Source of the DNA: Meconema thalassinum
Taxonomy: Eukaryota; Arthropoda; Insecta; Orthoptera; Tettigoniidae
Length of the DNA stretch: 64,000 nucleotides
Assembly (NCBI GenBank): GCA_946902985.2
Contig: OX336396.1
Coordinates: forward strand, 234,624,297 to 234,688,296
Direction: 5' to 3'
The notes beneath the pieces are model-generated. The model saw only the letters and a list, made by a program, of their open reading frames with translations. It was not told where the DNA came from and ran no database searches. Numbering within the stretch: the stretch's first letter is position 1; each line of letters begins with the position of its first letter. Position numbers and translations under genes: made by a program. Positions 47,199 through 59,128 of the stretch are shown here, piece after piece.

Positions 47199-47990
47199 AT
47201 TTTTAGCCTACTTTTCACATTTTGCAAAAATGAGGAAAAAGTAGACATGAGATCGATCTGGGCAAATGTCTGTCTGTCTGTGCATGTCCCCCCCTTATCA
47301 ACTCATAAACGGCTGAAGCAATCAAAACCAAATTTGGTATGAGTAAAGATCTATATCTGGATATCTCAAGGCCATGCAAATGAAGTCAGTGCTACCAACT
47401 GCTGAAAAACCGCAATTGAAATTTGAGCTCCATGTTGGATATCTTGGAAGGTATGCATGGGAGCTATTCCATAATTGGCACATAATTATATAGATAATAA
47501 TATTTCAGTTTAATTTCCAGGAGGCCATACATGACAGTGTTGGCAATATGATTCTAAGCATGCTGATAGGTTAAATTTTTAAATTAATAGAACTTCTACA
47601 CTATCAATTGGATTTCAACCAAATTTCGTATGTAGTCTACTATATGTACATAACCAGATATCACTATGCGTATTCTTAAGAGCAACCAACTGCTGACAAC
47701 TGTTGATAATTGCTGTCTCTACTTTTTTACCCTTTATTAATATATCAGAATGCATGCAAGCCAACAACTCTAAATTTTGCACACGCATAGTATCTGACAT
47801 TCTAGATTAAATTGGAGTAACTAATATTATGCCAATGCCGCTAACATGATTCTAAGCCTGATGATAGGTTCAATTCTAAAATGCATGTAACTTCTATACA
47901 TACAAATGGATTTCGTCCAAAATTGGCACAACAATAGATCATAATATGTCAGATTATTTAGTTAGTCACGGAACTGCTTGTTGAACTTGC
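47199..47990 (+). mobile_element. R-family repeat, shortened copy
   Basis: Starts TTTTAGCCTACTTTTCACA with the hairpin partner GAGGAAAAAGTAGAC and ends CACGGAACTGCTTGTTG. It contains fewer ~145-bp units than the copy at 49148. Confidence 0.8.
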
Positions 47991-48009
47991 GAAAGTAGCG
48001 AATGTCCGG

Positions 48010-48830
48010 AAAAACACTCTTAAATGCGCTTTTGGAGAAAGGAACAACAGACCGACACCACTTGAAATACATAGGCCTATGTGGATAGCAAACGACCTGA
48101 AGCTTAATAGAGATCAAGTACTAGCGAATCAACTAGACAACGGGGAAAATTCAGTATGCATTAAATTAGTGTACACCTTACTTTATGAAAACATATTATC
48201 TCGACATGAAGGTGTGAAATCCTTCCGACTAGCTAGCGGTAACACCACAAAGATAACTATCACTGCTTCAGACTCTTTAACAAAACGTGTGCGTGTCGGT
48301 TTAATCTCCTCCCGAAGTCAACAATGAAAGGCTCTCCCGCGTGCTTTCTACGCATGGAGTTCTCAATGACATACGGAACGAGTGCTGGAATGAAGTATAC
48401 GAATTTTCTGCTGTAAGTAATGGCATACGTATTGTAACAATTGAACTTAAATACCCCTTTCCATCATATTTGACGGTCAATGATTGTAAAGTTCTGTTAA
48501 CATATGAAGGACAAGCTAAGTATTGCTTTTATTGTAAAAAACCACCCACTTACAAATAGACTGTCCGAACAGAAGGAATCACCCGGTCAGGCAACAAACC
48601 TACAGCACGGTGCTGGGCGAGTCAGATGGGAGTAGTAAGCTAAGCAACACTACCGACATGGAAACTGCAGTACCTTCCCCTGAATATCCAGCCATATCAG
48701 AGGCCTTTCATAACAGGCCCCATTCTACAAACACATATAACATTGCGGAAGTAACTCAACCATCAGATAACGTAGCTGAAACATCCCTGACTACTTTACA
48801 TAGCAATGAAGAGGGAACTGTGACGTAACG
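48010..48830 (+). pseudogene. LINE ORF1 (gag-like) relic
   Basis: Nucleic-acid-binding ORF1 protein of a non-LTR element in three frames. 48079-48327 gives WIANDLKLNRDQVL, NSVCIKLVYTLL and SLTKRVRV. After a shift near 48305, PPEVNNERLSRVLSTHGVLN, YEFSAVSNGIRIV and PFPSYLTVNDCKVLLTYEGQ follow. After another shift inside the zinc knuckle (CFYC..., with the His and last Cys in the next frame) the tail runs 48610-48828. Such an RNA-binding fold plus CCHC knuckle is usual for ORF1 of R1/I/jockey-type LINEs. No ORF2 is attached. Confidence 0.7.
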
Positions 48831-49147
48831 AAGGGACACACCAGCAGGCAACACAGCAGTCTGTGCAGCAGCCAGATACTATTAAGACTAAATGTCCCGA
48901 TTTTTAGTTTGTAATTCTGACACCACGTAGCAGCACCAAAGTGAGGCAATTTCTCTTGAATGGAAGCTCGTATTTGCGATGTCAAAACCACTATGTATAC
49001 TAGAGTGCAATAGAATTGATATCAATTCAATGCATTTTCCAAAATGTGAAAAACAAAGACGTTACTAGCAGTTTTTTATATTTCTGCTTAAAATATGAAA
49101 AAAAAACTGTTAATACGAAGACGGAGATTTATTTCCTGATTCCAAAG
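48831..49147. other. Unclassified spacer
   Basis: Between the ORF1 relic and an R-family element; nothing recognised on either strand. Confidence 0.45.
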
Positions 49148-50523
49148 CATTTTTAGCCTACTTTTCACATTTTGCAAAAATGAGGAAAAAGTAGACTTAT
49201 GAGATCGATCCGGGAAAATGTGTGTCTGTCTGTCTGGCTGTGTGTGTGTGTCCCCCCACCCCCCATCAACTCCTAAACGGCTGCAGCAATCAAAACCAAA
49301 TTTAGTATGAGTAAAGATGTGCACCGGAATATCTCACGTCCATATTTGAAAATGATGTCAGTGCTACCAACTGCTGAAAATACGCACTAGAAATTTGAGC
49401 TCCATGTTGGATATCCTGCAAGGTATGCATGGGAGCTATTCCAAAATTGACACACATGTAGAAAAGACTATTTCAGTTTAATTTCCAGGAGGCCAACCAT
49501 GACAGTGTTGCCAAAATAATTTTAAGGCTTCTGATAGGTCCAATGTTTAAATGCATATAACTTCTACACTATCAATTGGATTTCAACCAAATTTTGTATG
49601 TAATATCTGTACATAAACAGATATAACTGAGGATATTCTTAAGAGCCACCAGGGCTGCCAACTGTTAATAATTGCTCTCTCTATTTCTTATCCAAATACC
49701 AATATATCAGAAAGTATGCATGCCAACAGCTTTAAACTATGCACACGTGTATTCTGACATTTTAGATTAATTTGGAGTCAGTTCTACCAACATGATTATA
49801 AGCCTGCTGATAGTACCAATTTTTAAATACATGTAACTTCTATACTGTCAGTTGGATTTCAACCAAATTTCGTATGTGCTATGTGTACCATAACAGATAT
49901 AACTATAAGTATTGTTAAGAGCAATCAGGGCTGCCAACTGTTAATAAATGCTGTCTATATTTTTTACCCTAATATCAATATATCAGAAAGTATGCAAGCC
50001 AACAGCTCTATATTTTGCACACGTATAGCACCAGACATTCTAGATTAATTTGGAGTAATTAATACAAGGCAGTGCTGCCAACATGATTCTATGCCTGCTG
50101 ATATGTCCAATTTTAAAATACATGTAACTTCTATACTAACAAATGGATTTCATCCAAAATTGGCACAACAAGATATCATAATATTTCAGATTATTTCTGA
50201 CCAGCACACGCATGACATTGTTGGCAACATGCTTTTACGCGTGCTGATAGATCCAGTGTCTAACTGCATGTAACATCCATTGGACTTCAACCAAATTTTG
50301 TATTCTGTACCTTAAGAGAAGGAACTAAGAATATATTCAGTCACCAGGGCTGCCAACTGTAGTGCTCTATTAGGCTACATTATACCAGGTATATTTTGAA
50401 CGAATTAGATATTTCGATATTACTAACTTAATTTCGTCATTATTCTAGATAGGTTCATATTCTGTAGAATAATAATTGTCATGAAAAGTAGGCTGTATAG
50501 TTCTTCACGGAACTTCTTGTTCA
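49148..50523 (+). mobile_element. R-family repeat, long copy
   Basis: Starts TTTTTAGCCTACTTTTCAC, hairpin partner AATGAGGAAAAAGTAGAC, then the simple tract GTGTGTGTGTCC, AACTCCTAAACGGCTGCAGC and ~145-bp units with GGGCTGCCAACTGTTAATA. Ends GGAACTTCTTGTTCATA. Near full length and antiparallel to 18513-19955. Confidence 0.82.
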
Positions 50524-51697
50524 TAAATAAAATCGGGTGAATGGAATCGTCGGCATTAGTTTGGGAATTGTTTTGAAAAGGGTGGTAGGAGAAGCGGCGC
50601 AGCTAAAGATTTCTAGCGCAAGGAAAATGATGAACACGCCGATTTGACGAATATTGTAGTTCGGCGAGTTACATGTACAAGTGCCTAGGCGTGGAACAAT
50701 ATCTGAGCAATAAAATTATAGTAATGTCACGCTTATGTAACGTTGACACAATGTGTTTATACAGATAATTTCTTACTTCCTCAAACATTCTTGTTCTTGT
50801 TGATAATAATACATTGTAGGGGCTTGGGACATCTTGGTCATCAGTCCCATGTAGTTGACTATGTGTGTTACTGTATTAGAGCCAAGGATGGGGCAGGTGC
50901 CCTGAGTCTTCAAGTAAGGTACTATCTCGGCATTTACCTGGAGGGAGTGTGGAAAACCCTGCGAAACACAAGATACAACTGAACTTCAGGTGCAACCACA
51001 TTAGTAGGTTGATTGACAGGTGAACTAGTCAATGAGAGATGTTGGACTGATGAGAGTTTCCTAGGAAAAAATCATAAAATAAGAAGGAATTTCTGAATGG
51101 CAATAAACAACTGCTGTAAGAACATTGTTTCAGTTCCTTACCTTTTATTTCGTTCAATACGCCAATACACAAGCTCTGCTGGGACTTTTCTTCGTTTTCT
51201 GTGAGCGTACAAAGGAAGTGAATATTTATGCAGGACGCTTGCACCTAGAGAACATGCGCTTGACTGTCGTCAGTATCTATGGAGACCAATTTTCCATTTT
51301 CACAATGGCTACGTCTTACTTTTCCACACAACGCATTGTTTCCGTTTGAATTCGAACTCTCTTCTCTGAAAAAAGTTGTAACTGAATAGTTCGTGGTCTT
51401 GTACTCTTACACTTATATATTAGAAGTTCAAAAAAAAGACTAAACCCGTGGCGAGCCAGCCGTTGAAGGGCCTAGTTCTACCAAGCAACCGCTGTTCAGC
51501 CATGTAGCTTGCAGATTGTGGGGTGACGTTTACTCATCCAACTTGTACAAATAAATTTAAAGTGAAATCAAAACTGCTCAGTACTTTACACATTCTCTAA
51601 TGCAAGCGTAATTTCAAATATAAACTAATGAAAACATCTTATGTATGTGTAGAGGTTTTTCTTGGGGCCTGGCTTCCTTTTCTTGGTACAGTACTTA
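50524..51697. other. Mostly unclassified, one SINE-2 3' fragment
   Basis: 51454-51535 is an inverted SINE-2 3' region (AGGGCCTAGTTCTACCAAGC, CAGATTGTGGGGTGACG). The rest shows no gene or second copy. Confidence 0.4.
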
Positions 51698-52859
51698 CTG
51701 TCGACCAAAATATTATGTGCACTCGAGTTTGAAGGTTGTTTGTGAAGTAACCAATAGACCTATATAAAATCCACTAACATAATCATTTTCGTCGTTCTAT
51801 TTTACGTTAGTTCATGTAGGTTTGGAATTTTTTATTTATATTTTATTTTTTATCGCAGTTGAAACACAAAAGGTGACCGTTTTTAAGCGTGCTTCAACCA
51901 TGCGTCACATTTAATAATTATTATCTCACAAACTCGTCATCAGATCGAATCCAAATTTTAGCACAATATACATTGGAATGTTGTATAACAGGTTTATTAA
52001 TTTCAACATTTTGTGTGTTCAAGAACGAATTTTGTTATCATTTTTGTAAGGTAACTTTTTCTCGGTTCGGGGTCGTTGTAAAATATAGTTCTTGGTTGCG
52101 TTGTAATCCTTATACATCAAAAAGTTATGTTGTATGACTGTGAAATACATAATTAATTCACTTATTTTATATCGGTTTGTATTTATACGGGGAATTAAGA
52201 CATGGTTCACCAGCTAGACGCTCCGGGATATTCTGTACAGCGTTGCTGATATGGAGCCCATCACTTCCGAGCTAGACACACCATGACGCGTGATGAAGCC
52301 CATCTTGGCAACGCTGTACAGCTTTTACAGGAGCGGCCAACTGGTGAACCTTGTCTTAATTCCCCGTACAAATACAAACCGATATAAAATAAGTGAATTA
52401 ATTTACGTATTTCACAATCATACAGCATACCTTTTTGATGTATAAGGATTACAACACGACCAAGAACTACATTTTCAAACCAACCCGAGCCGAGAAAAAG
52501 TTACCTTACCAAAATGATAACAACTTTGTTTTTTGGCCATACAAAATATTAAAATTAATGAACCAGTTATACAACATTCCAATGTATATTGTGTTAAATT
52601 ATGGATTCGATCTGTTGACGGGTTTGTGAGATAATCATTCTCAAATGTGACGCATGGTTGAAACACGCTTAAAAACGGGCAATTTTTGTGTTCCAACTGC
52701 GATAAGAAATATTAAAATATATATAAAAAATCCAAAACAACATGAACTAACGTAAAACGGAACGACGAAAATGATGATGTTATTGGATTTTATGTAGGTC
52801 TATTGGTTACTTCACAAACAACCTTCAAACTCGAGTACACATAATATTTTGGTCGATGG
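51698..52859. mobile_element. Large foldback MITE, Tc1/mariner-like ends, TA duplication
   Basis: Ends CTGTCGACCAAAATATTATG (left) and, inverted, CCATCGACCAAAATATTATG (right), each flanked by TA (51696-51697, 52860-52861). The arms of ~530 bp pair almost end to end (51698-52225 with 52335-52859; e.g. GAAGGTTGTTTGTGAAGTAA and its complement), leaving a ~100-base loop centred near 52280. No coding capacity. Confidence 0.85.
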
Positions 52860-53099
52860 TAGTCGCAATTCCCCCTGGGATTTAGTGATATGCCCCTGAA
52901 TCAGGGCTGGCATGCGAAACGAAATGTATGGCTGTGGGGGCGAATATATTTGAATTTCGCCGTGAGCGCGATACTCGGGAGCGAAATGACAATGATTGTC
53001 GGCGGGAAATTAAATCGAAGCGAAACTTAATTCGAAGCGAAATGACAGAGCGAAATCAACGCGAAACTTAATAGCAACGCGAAATTACATACAATTGAA

Positions 53100-53520
53100 T
53101 AAAATTTCACTCACGGCGCGAAAAAAATCGTTACAATCTTTTAATTTCGCTTCCGGTGCGAAATAAAATTCGTTACAGACTTTTAATTTCGCTCCCGGCG
53201 CAAAATAAAATTCGATACAGACTTTTAATTTCGCTTCCGGTGCGAAATAAAATTCGTTGCAATCTTTTAATTTCACTCCCGGCACGAAATACAATTCATT
53301 ACAGACTTTTAATTTTACTCGCGGCGCAAAATAAAATTCAATACAGACTTTTAATTTCGCTTCCGGTGCGAAATAAAATTCGTTACAGACTTTTAATTTC
53401 GCTCCCGGCGCGAAATAAAACTCGGTTACAGACTTTTAATTTCGCTCCCTGCGCGAAATAAAATTCGTTACAGACTTTTAATTTCGCACCCGGCGTGAAA
53501 TAAAATTCCCAAACGGTATT
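53100..53520. repeat. Left 42-bp tandem array of the FB-like element
   Basis: Ten or so units; ACAGACTTTTAATTT recurs near 53176, 53217, 53302, 53344, 53385, 53429 and 53470 (steps 41-44, with one variant unit near 53259). Confidence 0.88.
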
Positions 53521-53621
53521 TAGTTTCGCCCTCCGATGTGAATTTAAAATGAATGGAACATTTCATTTCGTTGTAGAAATTAAAATGTATTCGTTTCGAG
53601 AGTGAAATTATGTTCGGAGCG

Positions 53622-53708
53622 ATGTTCAAAGTCCTGACGTTGGCAGCAGTAGCAGTCTTATTACCGTTCACCGCCTGCACAATCTGCAGGGCTGCAACAG
53701 CAACGTGA
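53622..53708 (+). CDS. Signal-peptide-like mini-ORF with splice donor
   Basis: MFKVLTLAAVAVLLPFTAC then TICRAATAT and TGA: a charged start, a 14-residue hydrophobic core and a small-residue region, i.e. a good secretory signal. The end overlaps AACGTGAGT, a near-consensus splice donor at 53705, so this could be the first coding exon of a secreted protein captured inside the foldback element. No downstream exon recognised. It may also be chance. Confidence 0.3.
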   Translation: MFKVLTLAAVAVLLPFTACTICRAATAT

Positions 53709-54317
53709 GTCATTCAATGGTCATCACTCCAGTAGAGGAGAAAGTCAGTGCTATGGCATCAACATCACCATCGTCGTTGACTGCACCTCGGACTCGTGGC
53801 TGGCCCTCCCTGACGTTCATAACGCAATGGGGCAACAAGTACCTTGACTTGTTCTATAGCGAACAAGAAGACGAATGTGCTGTGTGGACAGACATTCAAG
53901 ATAAGTGACGAACTCCAATTACAATACAAATTGTCAGTTGTAACTCTTCAGTCAGTCAACACTAATTTGCCCAATAACTGGGAGGGGTACAATGTATATA
54001 CAGTAATATGTAAATAACATTATATGTATTAGTTTATGGTCACGATTATAATGCAGCAATTTTAGTGAACTTAAATCTAATACATGTAATTTTTTTTTTC
54101 AGGAGTGTTACTTACATCTTATATACGTTGTACCCCACCCAGTTATCGGGTAAATTAAAGTTGACTGACTGAAGAGTTACAAATAACAGAAAATCGTCTG
54201 TGGTAGTACCGCGGCGTATATGGAGTTCTGTTTCGGAGGCGGGTTACTCGAACAACAGGGTTAAGGGGTCATTCCTCTCATTTCTACATTCTTTATTCTT
54301 ACACTTCCGGAAATTTC

Positions 54318-54332
54318 GGGGGGGGGGGGGGG
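54318..54332. repeat. Poly-G run (15)
   Basis: Homopolymer run of fifteen G; prone to sequencing length error. Confidence 0.85.
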
Positions 54333-54727
54333 CTTGGCATTCCTTACTACTTCCTTCTTACCCTCAGCGCATTTATACTGACCATGGCACGAAAGCAAAC
54401 CCCTGTGCCACGTACAGTATTTCGTTTCGGACTGCAATTAGTTTTGCGTCGCCTTTCACTATGTTATTGTGCTTAGAATTACATTTTGCTTCCATTTTAA
54501 TTTTCGCGCTTACAATCAATATCATTTCGCTCCCGAATATCACGCTAATGGCGAAATTAAAATGTTAACGCGTCCACAACCATTTTGTTTCGCATGCCAG
54601 ACCAGATTTAATTTCAGACATGAAATTATATGTTCCATGCATTTTAAATTCACGCCGGGGGCGAAACTAAATGCTGTTTGGGAATTTTGTGTCATTAAAA
54701 TAAACCGTGGCACTGCATCCCATGAAA

Positions 54728-54960
54728 AGCCTAGGCCTACCAAGCGACCGCTGCCCAGGCATCTGCAGATATTGATCAGCGCATCGGGTTCCCTCGGCCG
54801 TTAATCTTGGTTTTCGTGACTTTCAGACAGCTACTCTCGAGGCAGGGCACCCCGTTCCAACCCACACGTCCGTTTCTAAAATCACTAACGGAGCCGGGAA
54901 TCGAACCCAGGGCCTCCAGGTGAGAAGCAGGCACGCAATCCCCAACACCATGGGGCCAGC
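54728..54960 (-). mobile_element. SINE family 2, inverted, inside the foldback element
   Basis: Read on the - strand: GGCCCCATGGTGTTGGGGAT head, B box GGGTTCGATTCCC, then AACGGGGTGCCCTGCC and ACGAAAACCAAGATTAACGG, ending GGCCTAGGC near 54728. The middle body is shortened. Confidence 0.85.
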
Positions 54961-54979
54961 AATTTTTGACATACCAGGA

Positions 54980-55615
54980 GAAAAATTAACATTCGTTAAA
55001 AATGTTATTTCGCGCCGGGAGCAAAATTAAGAGACTGTAGCGGTTTTCATTTCGTGCCAGGAGCAAAATGAAAAGTCTTGTATCGAATTTTATATCAGGC
55101 CAGGAGCAAAATTAAAAGTCTGTAATGAATTTTATTTCGAGCCGGGAGCGAAATTGAAAGTCTGTAACAAATTTTATTTCGTGCCCGGAGTGAAATTGAA
55201 AGTCTGTAATTTTTTTTATTTCGCGCCGGAAGCGAATTTAAAAGACTAACGGTTTATAGTTTACGCCAAGAGCGAAATGAAAAGTCTTTAATGAATTTTA
55301 TTTCACGCCAGGAGCAAAGTTAAAAGTCTGTTAAGAATTCTGTTTGTAGCCGGGAGCGAAATTAAAAGTCTGTAACGGATTTTATTTCACGCTGGGAGCG
55401 AAATTTAAAGTCTGGTACGAATTTTATTTCGCACCGGGAGCGAAATTAAAAGTCAGTAATGCATTTTATTTCGCCCCGGAAGTGAAATTAAAAGACTAAT
55501 GATTTTATTTCGCCTCTGCAGCGAAATTAAAATTCTATTACTAATTTTATTTTGCGCCAGGAGTGAAATTTTATTCCTTTGAACAATTTAGTTTCGCGAC
55601 GCTAATGTAAATTGA
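54980..55615. repeat. Right 42-bp tandem array of the FB-like element
   Basis: About fourteen units of the form GAGCGAAATTAAAAGTCTG then TAACGAATTTTATTTCGCGC, the reverse complement of the left array. Confidence 0.88.
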
Positions 55616-55648
55616 TGGTACATTTCGTTTTGCATGCCAGTCCTGCCT

Positions 55649-56689
55649 TGAATCGGTTTTGGTGGTGGCTCCATTTTTCACCTAAAATGTAAAACTAACT
55701 GCACTTGATGACCGTAATGCTCTCCATCAGTCGTACCTATATGTACATCGTACATGTATTTATGATCTACCAGAGATACTGTCCAAAAATAAATTGCCGA
55801 AAATAGAACACCTAACGAACAATAAAAAATGGTGTTGCAGGTAAAATAAACTAAGTAAAAAGTAATTAAAGGGATTGATGAACTAAAAACAGGAAAAACA
55901 ACATGGAATATTAGAAGTCGTAAGTACAAACTGGTAAAATTTCAAAGGATCACTCAGAAATATCCAGAACTGAACAATAATTAAGAACTAGCCATCACAG
56001 TCACAGTCAATCGCAACATCGGACTAGATGCTCAGGAATCCCATACCATCAGGTAAGGGGTAAGGTCATCACTCTCTCACTTGACTTTCGCTCCCCTTTC
56101 CTGCTGCTGCGGTGGCCTTGGTTGAGCTTGTGGCGCGCCGTGGCCCCCCTGCTTTAAGCGTGTGTACAATCCTGTATGAAATATTACCTTATAAAAGATG
56201 CTGGAAGTGTCGTCCTTCCTGGGTTATACAGGCATTGTATCCGGTAACCACATTTTGGCTCACGCGAGTGAGTTCTGCCACTGTAATTTTTCTGATTTTG
56301 TATTTTATGTTCTTTATTGAGCACTGAGTCAGTAGGCCTAGTGGCAAACTTATTTACAATTACGTGAATCTGTGCTAGTGATGGTGACACTTCATCAGGA
56401 AATTGCTGAAATTACCCACCGGGCCGACTCGTACTTAAAATAAGTTTTACATACAAAAATACGATGTTGCAATGATAACTGTCTGAACATGTTACCATCT
56501 GAGGTTCAGACTGGCGACTGACAACACCTGCACGCTTATTGCAAGGTCAAGTTTGTACTATGCGCACGCTTTCAATACTACAGCAGGAGGGCCGTGGGAA
56601 GCCAGAAACTCAGCCAAGCCCGCTGCAGTAGCGAATAACAAAACCGCCGCTCGTCGTTCTTACTTAATATGAAAGACCCTATATGTAGA
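55649..56689. other. Unclassified spacer
   Basis: No domain, repeat copy or RNA gene recognised. The short ORFs (e.g. 56112-56327) look like noise. Confidence 0.45.
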
Positions 56690-57225
56690 CCATAGAGTTA
56701 TGTACTATTAGATGACTATTATTGTGTAGGTTCATTATTCAAACGTTGACTTCTATCGGATGATTGGGACACAAGAAATAAAAAAAAAATTTAAAAATGT
56801 TGCACACCTGCCATCTTGAGTGTATGTAAACAATTTAACAAAATTTGATATCAGTTCATTACAATGTATATAAACAATTGCTGTACCAAATTTCACTGCG
56901 TTCGGATGGTTAAATCGCCAGAAAAGTCTATTTAAATATTCCAATTCACTTGGCCGCCATGTTCGTTTTGTAGTTAACAGACTTATGAAAGTCACTTAAG
57001 TGACTTTTATCACCGTACAAAATTTCAGGGTGATATCGGTGACAGTTTCGGAGATATAGAATGCCTGTGAGATATTTCGCACAGCCACCATGTTGAATTG
57101 GTGAAACATAATAAGCTTTGAAGGGCACGATCGGGGTCGGCCAAAATAGTAGGCCTAGTATGACCTTACCGAATTTCATTGAAATCGCTCCAGCCGCTTA
57201 GATTTTATTATGTTGGGTGTGGGGT
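56690..57225 (-). mobile_element. R-family repeat, ATGGCGGC subtype, partial
   Basis: Inverted, with GCCATCTTGAG near 56810, GGCCGCCATGTTCG near 56951 and AGCCACCATGTTG near 57085, then CGCTCCAGCCGCTTAGA. Closely follows the copy at 26590-27475; the terminal hairpin is lost. Confidence 0.75.
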
Positions 57226-57362
57226 GAAGAGGGGGGAGGGGTGGGAATGCACATCAAGGCCCGTTGTAGGTGCGTGACGTCATGTCATGTCAGTAGGTAA
57301 ACTGTGTCCTTGACTCTCCCCGCCTGCCGCTAGCTACGTGTGCGAGTGAACTGTGTATAGTA

Positions 57363-57726
57363 CAGGCCGGACGATTGTTTTAGACGAGTGAAAAATCTTA
57401 ATGGAAGCCTGGAGGCGAGTTACTACAGTACCTGTGTTGTTATCACCTGCCTCAAGCGGTCCGATGATTGACAACGCTCTTTCACACTACTCCTGAAGTA
57501 CAGTCATTGGCAAATATAATGGTGTTCTGTTCGTAACTATGTAACTTGTACTTCCGCGTCACACAATACTTCGGCGTGGACTGTACTGTCTGCTAAGTCT
57601 GGAATTCCATTACATCAGGTCGGTGGTGACAAGTGTGAAGCGATAGGGTGAGAGAGTGAGTGTGTGTAGGTTCACCCGCAGGCGTCATGGTCAAGGGCAA
57701 TCGTCTAAAACAAACGTCCGGCCTGT
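57363..57726. mobile_element. Small MITE with ~26-bp TIRs and TA duplication
   Basis: Left CAGGCCGGACGATTGTTTTA, right inverted CAGGCCGGACGTTTGTTTTA, both flanked by TA. 364 bp without coding capacity; a Tc1/mariner-type MITE by end and target. Confidence 0.75.
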
Positions 57727-59110
57727 ATGTCTTGGTACCCTGCAAGCCAGGCAAGTGCTTTTAGGGCTATATGACCTAGCCTCACACTGTCAGCACTGTC
57801 TACGCTGGAACTCTCAGTTCAGGGGCGCGTGGCCAGCCTGTCGCGGCAGGATTTCTCGAAGTTGTTCTTCTCTTCATATTATTATTATTATTATTATTAT
57901 TAGACTATTATTATTGGCAATAAAATGTTATTGGATACCAATAGACTACGTCTCATACGGTTCCCGAGTACATTGTAGATCAATTCTCTATTATTGAATG
58001 GATTCATTTGATAGCAAAATTATGCCATTTACACTTAAGTTAGGCATACCCAAACACGATAAGTTTTAAAAAAATGTTGATGTTGTTTCTTTCCCTTATT
58101 CGAAACGTACCACAAGCTTTCAATTCTCTTTGAAGCCTATCGTTAGCTCTAAACGACCTGTCTTGTTATGCCGATGGTTACTTCACATCTGATGGTGGGG
58201 TCAAGCATAAATCTTGTATCCTTCTTACAGCCAATAACAATTATTATTCCATTGTACTTTTGCTTCTAACACGAGGAAGACACGAAAACATGGATCGCGT
58301 AACATTTCTGAAATGTTACAGATGCATCTTAGATCTATGTCGGTGATTTCCTTCTTAATTTTGGTGTTTGAACGGAGCTAGGTTATCAGACACTCCACAG
58401 TGGTGGCAGCATACAGTCTCACACAAGAGCAACCTTTGCCTCCACCTTTGCTTGACCACTCCCTTTCATATGTACTTCTGGATAAGTTGTTCTCCATAAA
58501 ATATGGTGATTAGACACTTTCGCAATCAACCAGCAAGTTCATTTTGTTTTTTCCATACATCCGCTTCAGGCTTAATTCTCAAGTATTCCTTTGGTTCCTA
58601 ACTAGTGAATCACCGTCTTCATCGTTACCACCATCTTCATCATCATCACCGTAATGAAAACCTCATTCGTTGTACAAACACAAATTACGCACCATGTCAC
58701 CTTGCCTTCAAGCAATTCTTGCACTCTCTGTATATATGTGGCACGGTGTCCCTACATGATGATTACTATACTTTGGATGTTCATTCACTGAAAATTGCGA
58801 AATTAGCTTCGAGGTTTTCCTATGCCCAAAACATAGAATGCTATGAAAATCAAATGTTCTTAAATACGATGTGTGGATTACATATAAATATTGTACAGTA
58901 CCCCAGGGGTATGCACCCCTTGGAGACCATCCCCCCATCATCTATCTAAATCTCCTAACTGGCAACCCTTGTAAAGCCAGACCAACATCTATCAACACCG
59001 CAAGGACAGTTTGCCATTCTGGAAAGCTGGCTCAATCCTTGCATAACTATTACACACAGCGACACATTATTAACTAGGGCAGCTATGCCATCACAATGCT
59101 GACAGCATAG
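57727..59110. other. Unclassified, with an (ATT)n tract
   Basis: 57876-57902 is an ATT tandem tract. No coding domain or second copy recognised in the rest. Confidence 0.4.
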
Positions 59111-59120
59111 CGCCGAAGAA

Positions 59121-59128
59121 TATAAAAG
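59121..59128 (+). promoter_or_regulatory. TATA-type promoter upstream of the 432-codon ORF
   Basis: TATAAAAG followed by TTATCAGTCTTTCAGTGTG at ~59160-59178, which holds arthropod initiator-like TCAGT motifs, and by an AATAAA at 59339-59344. TATA, initiator and early poly-A signal in this order resemble an LTR U3-R region. No second LTR copy lies in the window. Confidence 0.5.

Larger units (their letters stand above)
52900..55648. mobile_element. FB-like foldback element with inverted 42-bp arrays
   Basis: Left end GGCTGGCATGCGAAACGAAA, right end inverted GACTGGCATGCAAAACGAAA. The flanks CTGAATCAG and TTGAATCGG agree at 7 of 9 sites, a possible 9-bp target duplication. Both arms contain tandem ~42-bp units in opposite orientation (53100-53520 and 54980-55615) of the form TTTCGC..CCGG.GCGAAAT. 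Drosophila FB elements have this organisation. A further inverted-end motif (TCTGGCATGCGAAAC, - strand) near 54590 suggests a second, nested end. A SINE-2 has inserted at 54728-54960. Confidence 0.72.

Noticed and set aside
53085..53461. Repetitive ORFs on both strands reading repeated KLKVC or LLISLPA blocks
   Set aside because: They are translations of the 42-bp tandem array and exist in several frames; no sign of a real gene.
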